DNA of 64,000 bases from Beta vulgaris subsp. vulgaris (lineage: Eukaryota > Streptophyta > Magnoliopsida > Caryophyllales > Amaranthaceae), in NCBI RefSeq assembly GCF_026745355.1, contig NC_079202.1, positions 48,914,787-48,978,786 on the forward strand, read 5' to 3'. Positions within the stretch are counted from its first letter, which is position 1, and every line of letters begins with the position of its first letter. The notes beneath the pieces are model-generated. The model did no database searches, was not told where the DNA came from, and saw only the letters and a program-made list of their open reading frames with translations. Both the position numbers and the translations under genes were made by a program. Positions 1-13,400 of this stretch are shown piece by piece.

Positions 1-1550
1 GGAAGATTCAAATCTTTAGGGTTTATGTTTAACTTGGTCAGATCAAGTCGAATGAAACTGTAAGTCAATACATAATTTTCATAAGTAGCTCCTGTTCCAC
101 AACTAAAATACGTCAAGGAGGTTTAAGACAATTTATAAGAGATAATAGTTAGAGGATAAGACTGATAATAAAAAAAATCATTCACTATACATATGAGTGT
201 ATATAAACCTTGGTACGCGTCTCATATCATCCCGCATCAAAAATTGAGCACATGTGTAAAAAAATAAAGTCTTGCTATTTACTGTCCGTATTTTTATACA
301 TATTATGTATTTTTTTAAAACTTATTTTACCTTAAAATATAAAAATATAAAATTTAAGATTTTTTTAACATGGAACATACCCATTTTTTCGGTTGTTTAA
401 TTCCGTGTGAACAGGAGAAAAAACTGTGAAACTGAAGAAGAAGGGGGATCACAAGACGACGAAGAACAAAAAGAAGGGAGAAGAGGAGAAGGTGCAGGGG
501 GCTGGTGAGGAAAAGGTGCAAGGGGCTGAATAGGGGTGTTCCTTTCATGAAATTATCATATTCGCTGTTGAATGGAGTGTTGTAGGTCAATAGTCATGTT
601 TTCCGAAATGGGAGTCACTATCATTGTTACAGGAATCTCCAAATCCATACCAGTGATGGAGTCTCCATTGCCACCTCCTTCTCTTCCATCTTTGATTTCT
701 CCTATCTCGTCAACTACTTCTCCATCAGACTGCTTTATGATAGGTCGGAAAAGTGAAAGAAAAAGTGAAGGAAGGGATAAAGAAGAAAAATAATAAAGAA
801 CAAATACGAGCGATGTTTAATAAATACCGACAACATATAGCAAGAATAAAAAAGTAGGAGAGGATGTGAATTTACATCTAAATGTAGATCTCAAATTTCT
901 TATAATGCATCTTTCTCCTTTTTAGACTTAGGAGTATGCATTATAAATTTATTACATGCAATTATCTTATTTGTTATGAACGAGCATGGACCTAATAAGT
1001 GGTATTCAGCTTTCCCTAACATCTAAGACTTAACTTTGTCGAACATATTTGTAATGTTGCTAACCTTGGTGTTAAAGTTCATTAAAGTTATTGATTTCTT
1101 ATTTTCATTTGTACATGCTTCAAGCTATAAGGCCCACTGGCCCAAGCATGTAATGAATCTGTATGGTGTCAACTTTCTAAAATTCCTTCTAAAACGACTT
1201 TCGGGCGGCAAATTCATTCATATCCAAATCATAGGCATTTGATTCATACCCATTACCCAATAGCTCTAAAGCCCAAATGTCGTACGTAGGCTATGCACTA
1301 AAAAGAACTAAATCTTAATTTCTTTGTCCGAGTAGGTCCTCGAAACTCGAAAGTGAAAACTCTTATTGACCTATTCCTTCTATGTTCCAATTTCCCGCGT
1401 GTTTTAGGGTAGATCTAGAGCAGTTTATAACTTCAAAATGCACCAAGAACTTCATTTCACCATCTCGAAATTGAAAAGTATTGGCATCAACGTTTAGAAG
1501 AGTTAGATCACAGCCTCATTTCCGCTGTCAACAAATTAATCACATTCAAT
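1..1550. other. AT-rich intergenic sequence, no supported gene
   Basis: I see no gene in this stretch. Positions 427-533 can be read on the plus strand as a short Lys/Glu-rich run containing a twice-repeated EEKVQGA word and ending at a TAG. It has no start codon or splice context that makes it convincing. The rest is AT-rich with stops in all frames. Confidence 0.5.
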
Positions 1551-1589
1551 GACGCTGCATTTTTCGAAACAGTCGGGACTCGGGAGTGG

Positions 1590-1940
1590 TGTTCAGGCCC
1601 TTTCTTGACACGAGGAACATTGCCACCACGGTTAACGCCCATATCACCTGAGACACTCTGCATTTAAGGCAGACCTCTAAGGTGAAAAGGAGAGGAGATG
1701 AATATAGAGCTGAAGATGGCAAGGTGCAGATTAGTAAGAAGAGAGGCAGAGACCAGGAGAAGAAGAATGACAAATAGCACAATCTCAAGGGAGTTTTCGA
1801 AACTTTTTGAGGAGGTTTAGGACTTTAGGCTGCCAGAAAATGCCATGATAGACGAGATCAAGGCAAACGTGGAGAACGGGGTTATCACTGAGAAATCAGT
1901 GGCTACCTCCTACATAACTAAAGCTGCAATCTGCTTTTAG
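1590..1940 (+). pseudogene. Class I small heat-shock protein pseudogene
   Basis: Plus-strand frames recall a cytosolic class I small heat-shock protein (alpha-crystallin domain chaperone). In order one can read a stretch like AEDGKVQIS, then GRDQEKKNDK (about 1746-1775), then FRLPENAMIDEIKANVENGV (about 1824-1883). These are the hallmark 'VEDGKVLQISGER', 'EKNDKWHR' and 'RFRLPENAK-DEIKA-MENGV' segments of plant HSP17/18 proteins. The reading is broken: a TGA falls in the upstream part, a TAG stands where the conserved Trp of NDKWHR belongs, and the frame shifts between the NDK and FRLPENA segments. No N-terminal region or normal C-terminus follows. It is a dead copy; the family assignment is good, the limits are approximate. 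Confidence 0.7.
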
Positions 1941-2345
1941 TGTGTCATAGTAGCAATGTTGCAACTTGCATCAGTGCATGTGTATGAATAATGAATGAGC
2001 AGGCTAAAAGCAAAGCTGTGATGATAATAATAATAATAATGGAATGAATATATAAATGCTAAGCTTGATCTGCATATCTCATCTTAACATGAGGTAGATC
2101 AAACCTGCAGCTTGGTCACATCTCCTTTTAAGTCGCAAAATACTCGTCAAGATCTTCTCAAGTTTATCAAGCAACTGTAAAACCAGATAAAAGCAGAAAC
2201 TTCATTATAAGGGTCCAAATGAAACATAGTTTCATGAGCAATACTCGAATACCATGTTACATGTTGACTGGCAGTATCTCCAAACAAGAAACCAAACAAT
2301 TAACGCACAACCTATCGACCACATTCACCAGCACTTTACATCCTT

Positions 2346-4902
<2,557 letters not shown>

Positions 4903-5364
4903 TGTTGAAGGAGGAGAGAGAATTTGGTGGTTTTTTGGAGGGGAAAAAAGAGGGGCGAGGAAGAAGACGGGGGATTGTTTTGGGTTTTATGAGAGGAGAG
5001 AGAAAGAGAAAAGAGAGAATCTTTGGTTTGTGGGCCGATTTGGAGTCTGAGGTGGAAAAGGTGGAAAAAATATCGAGCAAGTTGATGTTGCAATTTGCAT
5101 ATACTCTTATCTTATTAAGAAACTACCTAAATTATGTGTTGAAATAATTAATTAGTCACCAACTAAAGGGCTAAATTTGGCCCTAGTTTACTTGGGAATT
5201 GGGGTCATAAGTCATAACTCATAATACCCTTTAGGCCTCAACTACTCTCTTATTTTCTTCCTCTCCCACTTGCTTATATTTAACCTTTCTTTCCAAAGTC
5301 ATGTTTATTTCACGTTTACTGATTTAACTTTTTTTCTTGAACTAGAATTGTTTTTTAGTGAAAT
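4903..5364 (-). promoter_or_regulatory. 5' leader and promoter region of the 14-3-3 gene
   Basis: This is the upstream region of the minus-strand 14-3-3 gene. Read on the minus strand, the bases next to the start codon are C/T-rich (about 4905-5030), as in many plant 5' leaders. Several short ORFs here are compositional and look non-coding. I did not fix a TATA box or transcription start. Confidence 0.4.
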
Positions 5365-6022
5365 TATTGGGTAAGACCTTCTGACCCAATATGTTCATCG
5401 GGCGAAGCTGCGAGAACAGCGTGGCGGCTCTCGTTGATGACCACCTGCTACAGCCACCAAAATCCACCCATAACCACCGAAATCCACCCACATCGAACCA
5501 AATCGAGACCCAAACGAACCCAAAACTCCATAACCACCGCTTATCCACCACCTTCGAATCACCACTTTCAAAACTCCATATCCACCGCTTATCCACCACC
5601 TTCGAATCACCACTTTCAAAACTCCATAACCGAAACCTTCGAATTTCCATCTCCTTCTTCGAATTGAGTCGAAGTGGTGGTTTCGAGTGGGTCGAGATGT
5701 GGATCGTGGTGGTTGGGCGGGCTTCGATCTGGGTGGATGGATTGATTTTTGGGGTTGGGGATTCGATCTGGTTGGGTCGATTGGGTGGGTGAACTAAATG
5801 AAGAACAACTGAAAAAAATGAAGACCAACTGAAAACAATTAAAAACCAACTGAAAAAAATGAAGACTAACTGGAAAAAAATGAAGACCAACTGAAAAAAA
5901 TGAAGACCAACTGAAAAAAATTAGAAACCAACTAAAAAAAAATAAAGACCAACTGAAACCCAAGTGCTTCTAACTGAAGTGGTCCGACCAGTTTTATTGT
6001 GTCAGACTAGTCTGACACAATA
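5365..6022. repeat. Tandem-repeat module bounded by two related palindromes
   Basis: The left edge (5365-5391) is a near-perfect inverted repeat with 12-bp arms TATTGGGTAAGA / TCTGACCCAATA. The right edge (5995-6022) is a perfect 28-bp palindrome whose arms begin TATTGTGTCAGA. The two arms share 10-11 of 12 bases. Between them lie a tandem duplication of about 51 bp (around 5523-5624, CCACCGCTTATCCACCACC units) and seven or so copies of a roughly 20-bp unit containing GAAGACCAACTGAAAA (5795-5965). Open frames across this stretch (for example 5391-5792) arise from the tandem repeats and I do not count them as genes. I do not recognise the family. Confidence 0.6.
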
Positions 6023-6170
6023 CCTTCTCTATTTTTTATTGATTTGAATTAGTTTTTCTTTTCTTAATAGTCTATTGTTATTTTGTAGCATATAGTGTTG
6101 GAGTTAGTTTTGGAGTTTATTTTCTAACTCCAAGTTTCTTTGCTTCAAAAGAAAACTCAAACATAAGGAT

Positions 6171-6242
6171 AGGAGTTAGCTCAAGTGGGTAGAGCGCTCC
6201 CTCTTGGCCCTTGAGGTCAGGGGTTCGATCCTTACCCCCGGC
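6171..6242 (+). repeat. tRNA-derived SINE head (pol III A and B boxes)
   Basis: An A-box-like TAGCTCAAGTGG (6177-6188) is followed 33 bp later by a consensus B box GGTTCGATCC (6222-6231), the internal RNA polymerase III promoter of tRNA genes. The segment does not fold as a full tRNA, because the anticodon stem and T-stem 3' strands do not pair. I therefore read it as the tRNA-like head of a plant SINE or a decayed tRNA. The downstream body probably continues some tens of bases past 6242, but I could not define a tail or target duplication. Confidence 0.55.
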
Positions 6243-6578
6243 ATTATGTTGGGGTATTTCCTTAGCATGCTATGCATGTCTTACCAGCCAATGTGTTGGT
6301 ACTTTCTTCAAGTCGATTCCAATTAAATTCTTAATTTCGTTCTCTATTTCATAGTGTGACAATGTGTTTGCGGTTTTAGTTGTGGTAATGCCTAAATTTA
6401 TTTCATATTTTTTGGTTGGAAATCAGCATTCATACATTTCCTTATTTTATAACCGTTACAAGATTGATTTTATGAGTTATTTCACTCCTTAATTTATGCC
6501 TTCCGTTTCAGAAATTATTTTTTCCTTTCCACTATTGTTTTTCCTTGTCTACTATAAATTGAGACCATATTTGGGAGA
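6243..6578. other. Intergenic, AT-rich, nothing recognised
   Basis: No ORF or repeat signature is supported here beyond a possible continuation of the SINE body from the left. Confidence 0.4.
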
Positions 6579-6965
6579 TTTTTTTTTTCGAAACAAAACG
6601 GAACCCTTCACTAATCCAAGGACAAATTGTCCATGAGCACGTAGGGAGCCACATCATGATGAACTTGGTTCTCCCAAAATTGTTCAACACCAAAAGGATA
6701 AGTGATGGGCAACAAAATTCCCTTCTCTCTTCCCATGTGAAAAAGAAATGGATCTAAAAGAATTACAAAGAAATAACACATCCTCTAAGATGCTATCCAA
6801 GTCCGCGAAGTAACAAACTGACTTTGCTAAGCGAGAAACCACAACCTGGCAATCCGACTCAAGTACTACATCCTGGAAACGATGCCTTTGTCCCAACCTT
6901 GCAGCCATAACAAGTGCTTTACATTCAGCTATCTCCACTGGCTAATGGGCCTTAACCCTCCTTAT
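6579..6965 (-). mobile_element. 3' fragment of a LINE (RNase H domain and poly-A)
   Basis: On the minus strand, about 6960 down to 6684 reads an open frame beginning around PVEIAECKALVMAARL and including DVVLESDCQVVVSRL. This matches the RNase H domain found at the C-terminus of plant LINE ORF2 proteins (the ESDCQ segment and the ALVMAA helix). A run of ten T on the plus strand at 6579-6588 is a poly-A tail for a minus-strand element. Only the end of the element is present, so it is a 5'-truncated retroposon copy. I did not find a matching target duplication. Confidence 0.65.
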
Positions 6966-7589
6966 TGCAGCAAAGAGTACCGAACCCAAAGAGTAAAAGA
7001 GAATTTTGGGCCTTTCAAGAAGGAGAGTTGTTGGTGCGATAGCGATCTGGTGGGGCACGACGAGGAGAAGAGCCACTGGCTATGTGGCAGTGGAAAGAGA
7101 ACAGGTGCACGAAGAGGAGGCAAGCAACATGGTGGTGGTGTTGGTCAGTTGTTGGGCAGTTTTTTGTCGGCGCCTAGGCGATCGCAAATGGCAACAGGAG
7201 AGAAAGAAGGGGTGGCTACCGGAGACTCGGAGAGAGAGAGTATATATGGTTGTGAAAGTAAAAGATACCTTAAATCCTTATTTGTGAGGTTGGCGGTAAT
7301 AACTCCTTACTCGTGCAACAAGCGGCGGGCGGCAACCGATGTGCGTTGGGCACTACAAGGGGAGGCGTGGTTGTTTGAGTCTGGAAAGAGGGAGAGAAGG
7401 GGAAGTGTGGTGGCTGTGGAAGATTGCATAATTGAACGTTTTGAAGGAGAGAGGGATGAAATGTTATGAACTATTAGAGTTAGAGCCCACCCAACTTTTT
7501 TTTTCAAAAACGAATCTGCGATTCGGGGTTCGGGTCCTGTGTCAGATTCGGACCCGGATCAGCAATTTGACGATAGGTTCAAGACCCGA
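6966..7589. other. GC-richer anonymous segment
   Basis: Base composition here is clearly more GC-rich than the surroundings. Overlapping open frames (6882-7469, 7006-7287 plus; 7307-7507 minus) cross it, but none resembles a protein I know and the overlaps suggest low stop density rather than coding. It may be the remains of another transposable element. Confidence 0.3.
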
Positions 7590-7597
7590 CCCGGATC

Positions 7598-8257
7598 TAG
7601 AGATGGCCAACAGTGCGGGTCAATCCAACCCAGCCCATCTCGTGGGCTGTGTGGGCCGGGCTCGCAAAAAGCCCGGTCCAGCCTAGCTCGAACCGTGAAA
7701 TTAGTGGGTTGGTCGTGGGCCAGATTTCTTGAGCCCAACCCACTAAAGCCCGCTACTAATGCCGCTCAGCCCGGACCACGAAACCGGTCCAGCCGAACCC
7801 ATGAACCGGACCAGCCCAGTCCAAGTTATTATTGAACCAAATTGTGTATATTTTAATCAAATTGTATATATTTAAATCAAATTGCATATATTATAATTCA
7901 ATCAAATTTAAAAATGATGAAATTATTCATTAATAATAATAATTTTATATATTTTTATTTATTTTGAAGATTTTATATAACAATAATGAATTATTTCAAT
8001 GATTAAATAATTTTGAAAAAAAAAAATCTCATGTCGGCCCGCCAGCCTGGTCCAGCCCCTAGACCCACGAACCGCCAAAACCGCTTCTCGAACCGTGAAA
8101 ACCGGTAATAGACCTGTGTGGGTCAAGATTTTTCAGCCCGTGGACCAACCCACCCAACCCATGAATTTCACAGTCCGGTCCTGGGCCGTGAAATCTAAGC
8201 CCAGCCCGCTACGGCCCACGGTCCCGCCCGCCCAACCCGCACCAGTGGCCATCACTA
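7598..8257. mobile_element. hAT-type MITE (660 bp)
   Basis: Terminal inverted repeats start TAGAGATGGCCAACAGTGCG on the left and, read inward from the right end, TAGTGATGGCCACTGGTGCG. The flanks CCCGGATC (7590-7597) and CCCGTATC (8258-8265) form an 8-bp target duplication with one mismatch, the size typical of hAT elements. Both subterminal regions are packed with GGCCCGGTCC/AGCCCG words in both orientations. The AT-rich core has no transposase, so the copy is non-autonomous. The open frames across it are by-products of these repeats. Confidence 0.8.
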
Positions 8258-8401
8258 CCCGTATCCAATGATTTTGAAATTTTTGGATCTAGACTGTAAA
8301 AAAAATGGATTCGGGTTGATGGATCGGGGGTTGGATCCGAGATCAATTGCCCTCTCTAAGTAAAAGTCTCATTTTCAAATTTACAAAGGGGACATATAGT
8401 A

Positions 8402-9028
8402 TAGACCTGACAAAGTTGATCCTGATCAGAAAATCTGGTCCGAAATATCTGATCCGTTATCCGATCTCGGTCCATACCAGACGGTCCAAACCTTGGTCCG
8501 AATCTGAAACGATCCGGTCTGAATCTAGTCCGAAATAATATTGATCAGAAACTCATCCAAAATCCGAATGATCCGATATGATCTTGCTCGATTCAAAATT
8601 AATCTAATGCAAAGGTAACCCGATCTCAAAGCAATAAGAAATTATTGGCTTCCATCAGGCTTTGATCCGAAGTACCCGAAATTGACACGTTTTAAAAAAA
8701 CGATTATCACAAGTAATCTTTGGCACAAGTTCTGACTATGCAAATTTGTTATGCATACCTTTAGAAATAAAGCACGAAGAGTGGCAGTTCCATACATACA
8801 TAACAAAAGCTCATAGTCAAAGAAACCGTCAAACCAAAGGAGTAACAACTCCATACATAATAAAGATGAGACAATCCACCATCCGATCCACAATCGTTTG
8901 ATCCGAAAAGCACCCTAATCTGACGATGATCCAAATTTCTGTCGATCCGAAGTGGTCCGATCCGAATATAACTTGATCCGAAAACGGTCCAATCTGAATT
9001 GATCCGATTGGTCCGATTGACATGTCTA
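8402..9028. mobile_element. hAT-type MITE (627 bp) with GATCCGA subterminal words
   Basis: The termini read TAGACCTGACAAAGTTGATC (left) and TAGACATGTCAATCGGACCA (right end read inward). They are flanked by ATATAGTA (8394-8401) and ACATAGTA (9029-9036), an 8-bp target duplication with one mismatch. The ends carry many GATCCGA/TCGGATC and GGTCCGA words. No transposase is present. It is a separate family from the element ending at 8257, from which only about 140 bp separate it. Confidence 0.78.
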
Positions 9029-9036
9029 ACATAGTA

Positions 9037-9539
9037 TCATTAGTGATTTAGCGATGAGTTAAATTTAATTTCAACGGAATACCAATTTGTAGACATTGCC
9101 ATATAAAAATTTGGACTTTAGGGGCTATATTCCATATTCGATTACAAGGTCAAGGAATACTATTAGAAGGAGTAATTACATGAGATAGCGAAATAATCAT
9201 TTTAACATAAAATTCACTAGAGCTACTAAGCCCCTAACAATTAGGGTCTTAGGGATATGAATCTCCAAGATTTGGTAGATGATATGGGACGGGACTAATT
9301 CATCAAGGAAGAAACATTCCATCGTCTTGATGGAAGAAACATTCCATTGTCTTGATGGAAGAATGACAGCACTAACAATGAGATCTAGATTAGCAATGGA
9401 CGTGATTTGAGGATCTAAAATTTGAATAAGATTTTGATTGTCACACCAATTGTCAATCCAAAAATAGATTGTTGTGTCAGATCCTTTTTTCCAATGGATT
9501 TCTTTCCTTGGTAGCTCTCAAGATCGAAGGATAGACTTC
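9037..9539. other. Intergenic, nothing recognised
   Basis: AT-rich spacer between two MITEs. A short direct repeat of about 28 bp (GGAAGAAACATTCCATCGTCTTGAT type, around 9306-9360) is the only structure I see. Confidence 0.4.
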
Positions 9540-9542
9540 TAA

Positions 9543-11883
9543 GGGTGCGTTCTGTTCAACTTAAAAAATTAAGTTTCAAGTTCAGATAAGTTCAGATAAG
9601 TTCAGATAAGTTGCAATAAGGTCTAATAAGTGCAATAAGTTCCAATAAGGTCTAATAAGGTCCAATAAGTTCCAATCAGGTGCAATAAGTTCCAATCAGG
9701 TGCAATAAGTTCTAATCAGGTCCAATAAGTTCCAATCAGGTCTAATAAGGTCCAATAAGGTCCAAACAGTCAATGTTTAATAAACATTTGTATTATTGTC
9801 CACTATTTTGTTATTCATAATTTCATATCACTATTAGCGGATTATGTTATTATTAGAATTTTAATTAAAGTACCACAATGATTATATAGTATTATACTTG
9901 TATTAGTGTCTATTATTATTTTTTTGTATTATGTCTATTATTTTATTATTTATTTGTATTATGCTATTATTTATTATTCATATTACTATTAGCTGATTAT
10001 GTTATTATTAGAATTTTTTATTAAAGTACCACAATGTATAGTATTATACTTGTATTATTGTCTATTATTTGATTATTCATATTGCTATTGAATAATATTA
10101 TAATCATGGTCAAATAATTAAGGTTAACAATAATAATAATAATAATAATAATAATTACAATATTTTGCAATTCGTCTTTAAATAACTAGAGATAACATGT
10201 TTTCGTTACTAATAACTATGAAAGATATAAATGTTATCAATTGATTGCTTCATTATCATCACTGGAGTATCTTTCTTTATCGGAGTATATTTCTTCATCT
10301 TCTACATCATCCTCTTCAATCAATACGTTTTCTTCATCAACAGCCAACCATATTTCATCTGCGATTTTCGCCCGAGTTGAAGCTACTGTGACTTTGAACA
10401 TTTTTTTTCTCTTTCTTCTAGTAACATTCAAATAAATGAAAGGTGAAGAAAGCTGAAGAAATGAATGAAGGAGTTGTTGTTAGCAATAAATGTTCAGCTT
10501 ATTTTCATTGATTAGGAAAAGGAGAATCAGGCCCATAATCATAAAAGTTCACTGCCTTTTACAAAATTAATTATCATAAGTTCATAGATTACAAAATAAA
10601 AGTTCATTGATTAGGAAAAGGAGTTGTTGTTTACAATGAAAGTTCACTGCCTTTTGCTCAGCTTAAATTAGTAACTACTAGTATTTTATAAAATTAATTT
10701 TTTGATTTTCTACTAGTGTTTTATAAAATTAAAACAACACTATTAGATATATTAGTGATGAAAGTTATGTATAGGCAAACATATAAATAGTAATTTTTTT
10801 GTTAAATTAATTATCATAATAGATAATTAATAATCATTATTTTTTAAAGGACGAATTATAATAATTATTATTCCATAAAAAATTTTGAGGTGTATTTACG
10901 TTAGTGGTAATATTTATGTTATTCATGGTCAATGTTTTTGTCTAATAAGGTCAAATAAATTTCAATCAGGTCCAATAAGGTCTAATAAGTTTCAATCAGG
11001 TCCAATAAGGTCTAATAAGTTTCAATCAGGGTCAATAAGTTCCAATAAGGTCTAATAAGGTCAATCAGGTTCAATCAGGTCCATGATTCTTGAAAATTAT
11101 AACTTGGACTTCCCCTCTCTCCTCTCTACTTTCAAAAACCCTAGCCTCCATTGTTGATTTTTAAAGGGGCTTCTATCGGTTTTTACCGTTGGAAAGCCCC
11201 CACCTTTGCTTTTTTATTTGTTTTTAGGTTTCCAATAACGATTTCTCCCTCGAAAGAAAGGGTTTTCGATCTCCTTCGCAAGAAAAGGTTTTTCGATCTC
11301 CTTCGAAAGACAAGGTTTTTCGACCTCCTTCGAAAGACAGGGTTTTTCTCCTCTTTTAGAGGGGGAATTTCTACAGGTTACAATCCGGGATACTAGATCT
11401 AATGGATTGTCGTGAAGTTATTTTGTTGGTGAAGAATTATGCGGGATCACAAAAGTTATCAATTTTTCGAATACGGCCAGATGAATCCGACGGAAATCAT
11501 CCTCACGACTACAAGGGATCGTTAGATTGTCTCTCCAACAAGGCTGTATTTTCCAGCGATATAAGCGGGAGATGTTCCACATTGCAAGATTTGTTTGACG
11601 ATCGTAGTTTTTTGAAGGAAATTTTTGTTTGATTCAACTTATGTATTTGTTTAATTCGATTGCTTATGTAGATGTCGTATGACTTTTTATTAATGAATTA
11701 ATTTTACTATTCAAAAAAAAAAAAAAGGTTCAATCAGGTCCAATAAGTTCCAATCAGGTTCAATCAGGTCCAATAAGTTGAATCAGGTCCAATCAGGTCC
11801 AATCAGGTTTAATAAGTTCCAATAAGTTCAGTTCAGATAAGTTCCAATAAGTTCAGGTCCAATAAGTTGAATAGAACGCACCC
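9543..11883. mobile_element. PIF/Harbinger-type non-autonomous element (2.3 kb)
   Basis: Near-perfect terminal inverted repeats GGGTGCGTTCTGTTCAACTT (left) and GGGTGCGTTCTATTCAACTT (right end read inward) are flanked by TAA at 9540-9542 and 11884-11886. This 3-bp TWA-type duplication is characteristic of PIF/Harbinger elements. Subterminal blocks 9570-9770, 10930-11085 and 11727-11870 are arrays of short units such as TCCAATAAGG and TTCAATCAGG. Between about 9830 and 10080 a roughly 130-bp AT-rich unit is repeated twice. A minus-strand open frame at 10237-10431 (64 aa, Lys/Arg-rich start and acidic tail) is the only protein-like content and is unrecognised. There is no DDE transposase, so mobility would depend on a partner. 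Confidence 0.75.
11084..11726 (+). mobile_element. Retroposed transcript-like insert with poly-A inside the Harbinger element
   Basis: The insert ends in a run of 14 A at 11713-11726. A 16-bp word GGTTCAATCAGGTCCA occurs immediately before it (11068-11083) and immediately after the poly-A (11727-11742), as expected for LINE-mediated retroposition. The left part is C/T-rich and includes CAAAAACCCTAGCC, like a plant 5' leader, and holds three copies of a roughly 30-bp unit (about 11265-11345). An ORF at 11402-11632 starts MDCREVILLVKNYAG (76 aa), which I do not recognise. Because the flank itself is made of this word, the duplication could be fortuitous. Confidence 0.55.
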
Positions 11884-11886
11884 TAA

Positions 11887-12524
11887 ATAGTCATATGGCT
11901 TTGCTTTTTACTCAAAAAAGAATATTTAGAAGATATTTTGGCGCATAAAAATTTGCTAAAAAGAGTGTTGGTCGAAAATGATTCACCAACCCATTTTATC
12001 TAAATATACATAATCAACATGGGTCATTTTTCGAAAATTCAACACACCATAGGTTTTAGAACGGTAAATTTTTGACCAAATAATCAGAGGTAGCTTAGAA
12101 GAGTTCGTCGAGGAGCGCCAAAAAGAATTATCAATTTATCTATTGTATAACATATTTTTTTGGGAACCCAAGTCACTGTCATAAGATAAGTTGAGGAGGA
12201 TTCTAGATGACTCTGAATAAGAACTAATTTCAAAAGCAAGATATTTATGAATTAAGATACACTTCAGACTTTATGGCTAAACTTTTGAAAGAATCCTTAT
12301 TAAGATCCCAAACAGATAGTTAACCTAAATGCCCAATATTTTCCCCACAACATACATTCATAAAAGATAACATTAACCTCAACCGAAGCCCAAAGTATTC
12401 AGACTGAATCTATCTTCCAGATGCCCAACTTTGGGCACTCCTTAAAAAAAAGGCCCAACTTTGTGTATCTTGTTGTGTGGGATGAGGAGATAGACGCAGT
12501 GACACAGGAGCAGCCGGCGAGAAC
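11887..12524. other. Intergenic, nothing recognised
   Basis: No supported gene or repeat. The last 40 bases before 12525 are GC-richer and look like a short leader for the exon-like fragment that follows. Confidence 0.4.
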
Positions 12525-12572
12525 ATGGCGGTGGCATCGCTGCCCTCCACAGTTTCATTCTCCACTTTTCAG
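12525..12572 (+). pseudogene. Isolated first-exon-like fragment
   Basis: An ATG in a GC-richer leader starts 16 in-frame codons (MAVASLPSTVSFSTFQ), directly followed by a GT donor. The Ala/Ser/Thr-rich composition is like the start of a plastid transit peptide. No continuation exon is found on the plus strand downstream, where the next recognisable feature is in the opposite orientation. I take it as a stranded exon or chance. Confidence 0.3.
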
Positions 12573-13400
12573 GTTTTTTGTTGTTTTGCTTTTCTTTAAT
12601 TATGAGTTTTCATTTTCCTTTCATTTTTCGTTGTTTGGTTTGATAAGGGGCGTAAATCAAGATTTCTATCAAAAGAGCTTTAGGTGAAATCATTTTCCTT
12701 TAAAAAAAAGGGAAAACACATTTTTCTCCCTCTTCCTTAGCAACTTTTTATTATCTTCTTATCCACCCTCTCCCTTTCCTTTCCATTTCTTTCTTTTTCA
12801 TCTTTTTTTACATTGAACCAAACAAAGGAAAATTAGCTTTGCATTTGAATTTTCCATTGTAAAATGTTTTACATGAAAAATCATTTTACATTCAAAATAT
12901 TTTACATCCAATCAAACGGAGCCTTAATTGCTACGGTATTTTCTACTTTTTTTACAGTCATTTCATAGATTTATCTTTTGTTTATAGCTTCAACATTTGC
13001 TGCTTTTATCGCTGAATATATTGTTGAACTGATTATATTGATTCTTACTAAAAACACCAACATATTATTGATTATAACACACTTCAAGCTGAGTATCGAA
13101 ATTTGGCTAGTCATTCATTGGTTAGAATTAGCTTAACTATTGATATTGAAACCATCTTTCTGATCAAGTGAGTGAGAGTCAAATTACTCAGTTCTTTTTT
13201 TTCACTGAAAATGAAATTTTTTGACCTTTTTTATATACCCTTCATTCTCAGTATAAGAATGCACCAAAAGGGCAAAACATATTTTCTAATTTAGATGCAT
13301 TGGGCCGTTAAGAATGAAATTTTATGAGCAGCCTGCATTATGTTAGAGTATGTTGAAAATTTTGATGCTTCAACTCCAAATGTTTAAGTGGTTATATTTG
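12573..13400. other. Intergenic; one MITE-like end
   Basis: AT-rich. The sequence CCAATCAAACGGAGCC near 12907 is the kind of end seen in plant MITEs, but no matching inverted partner was found upstream. No gene. Confidence 0.4.

Noticed and set aside
5391..5890. Overlapping open frames of 133-182 codons on both strands
   Set aside because: They are encoded by tandem repeats, overlap in several frames and have strongly biased composition.
6171..6242. A functional tRNA gene
   Set aside because: A and B boxes are present, but the anticodon and T stems do not pair properly; a SINE head is more likely.
6882..7507. 195-aa and 93-aa open frames
   Set aside because: GC-rich stretch with low stop density; no recognisable domains, and frames overlap on both strands.
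11151..11396. 81-aa ORF with repeated FFDLLRKT
   Set aside because: Produced by a 30-bp tandem repeat in what looks like a leader region.
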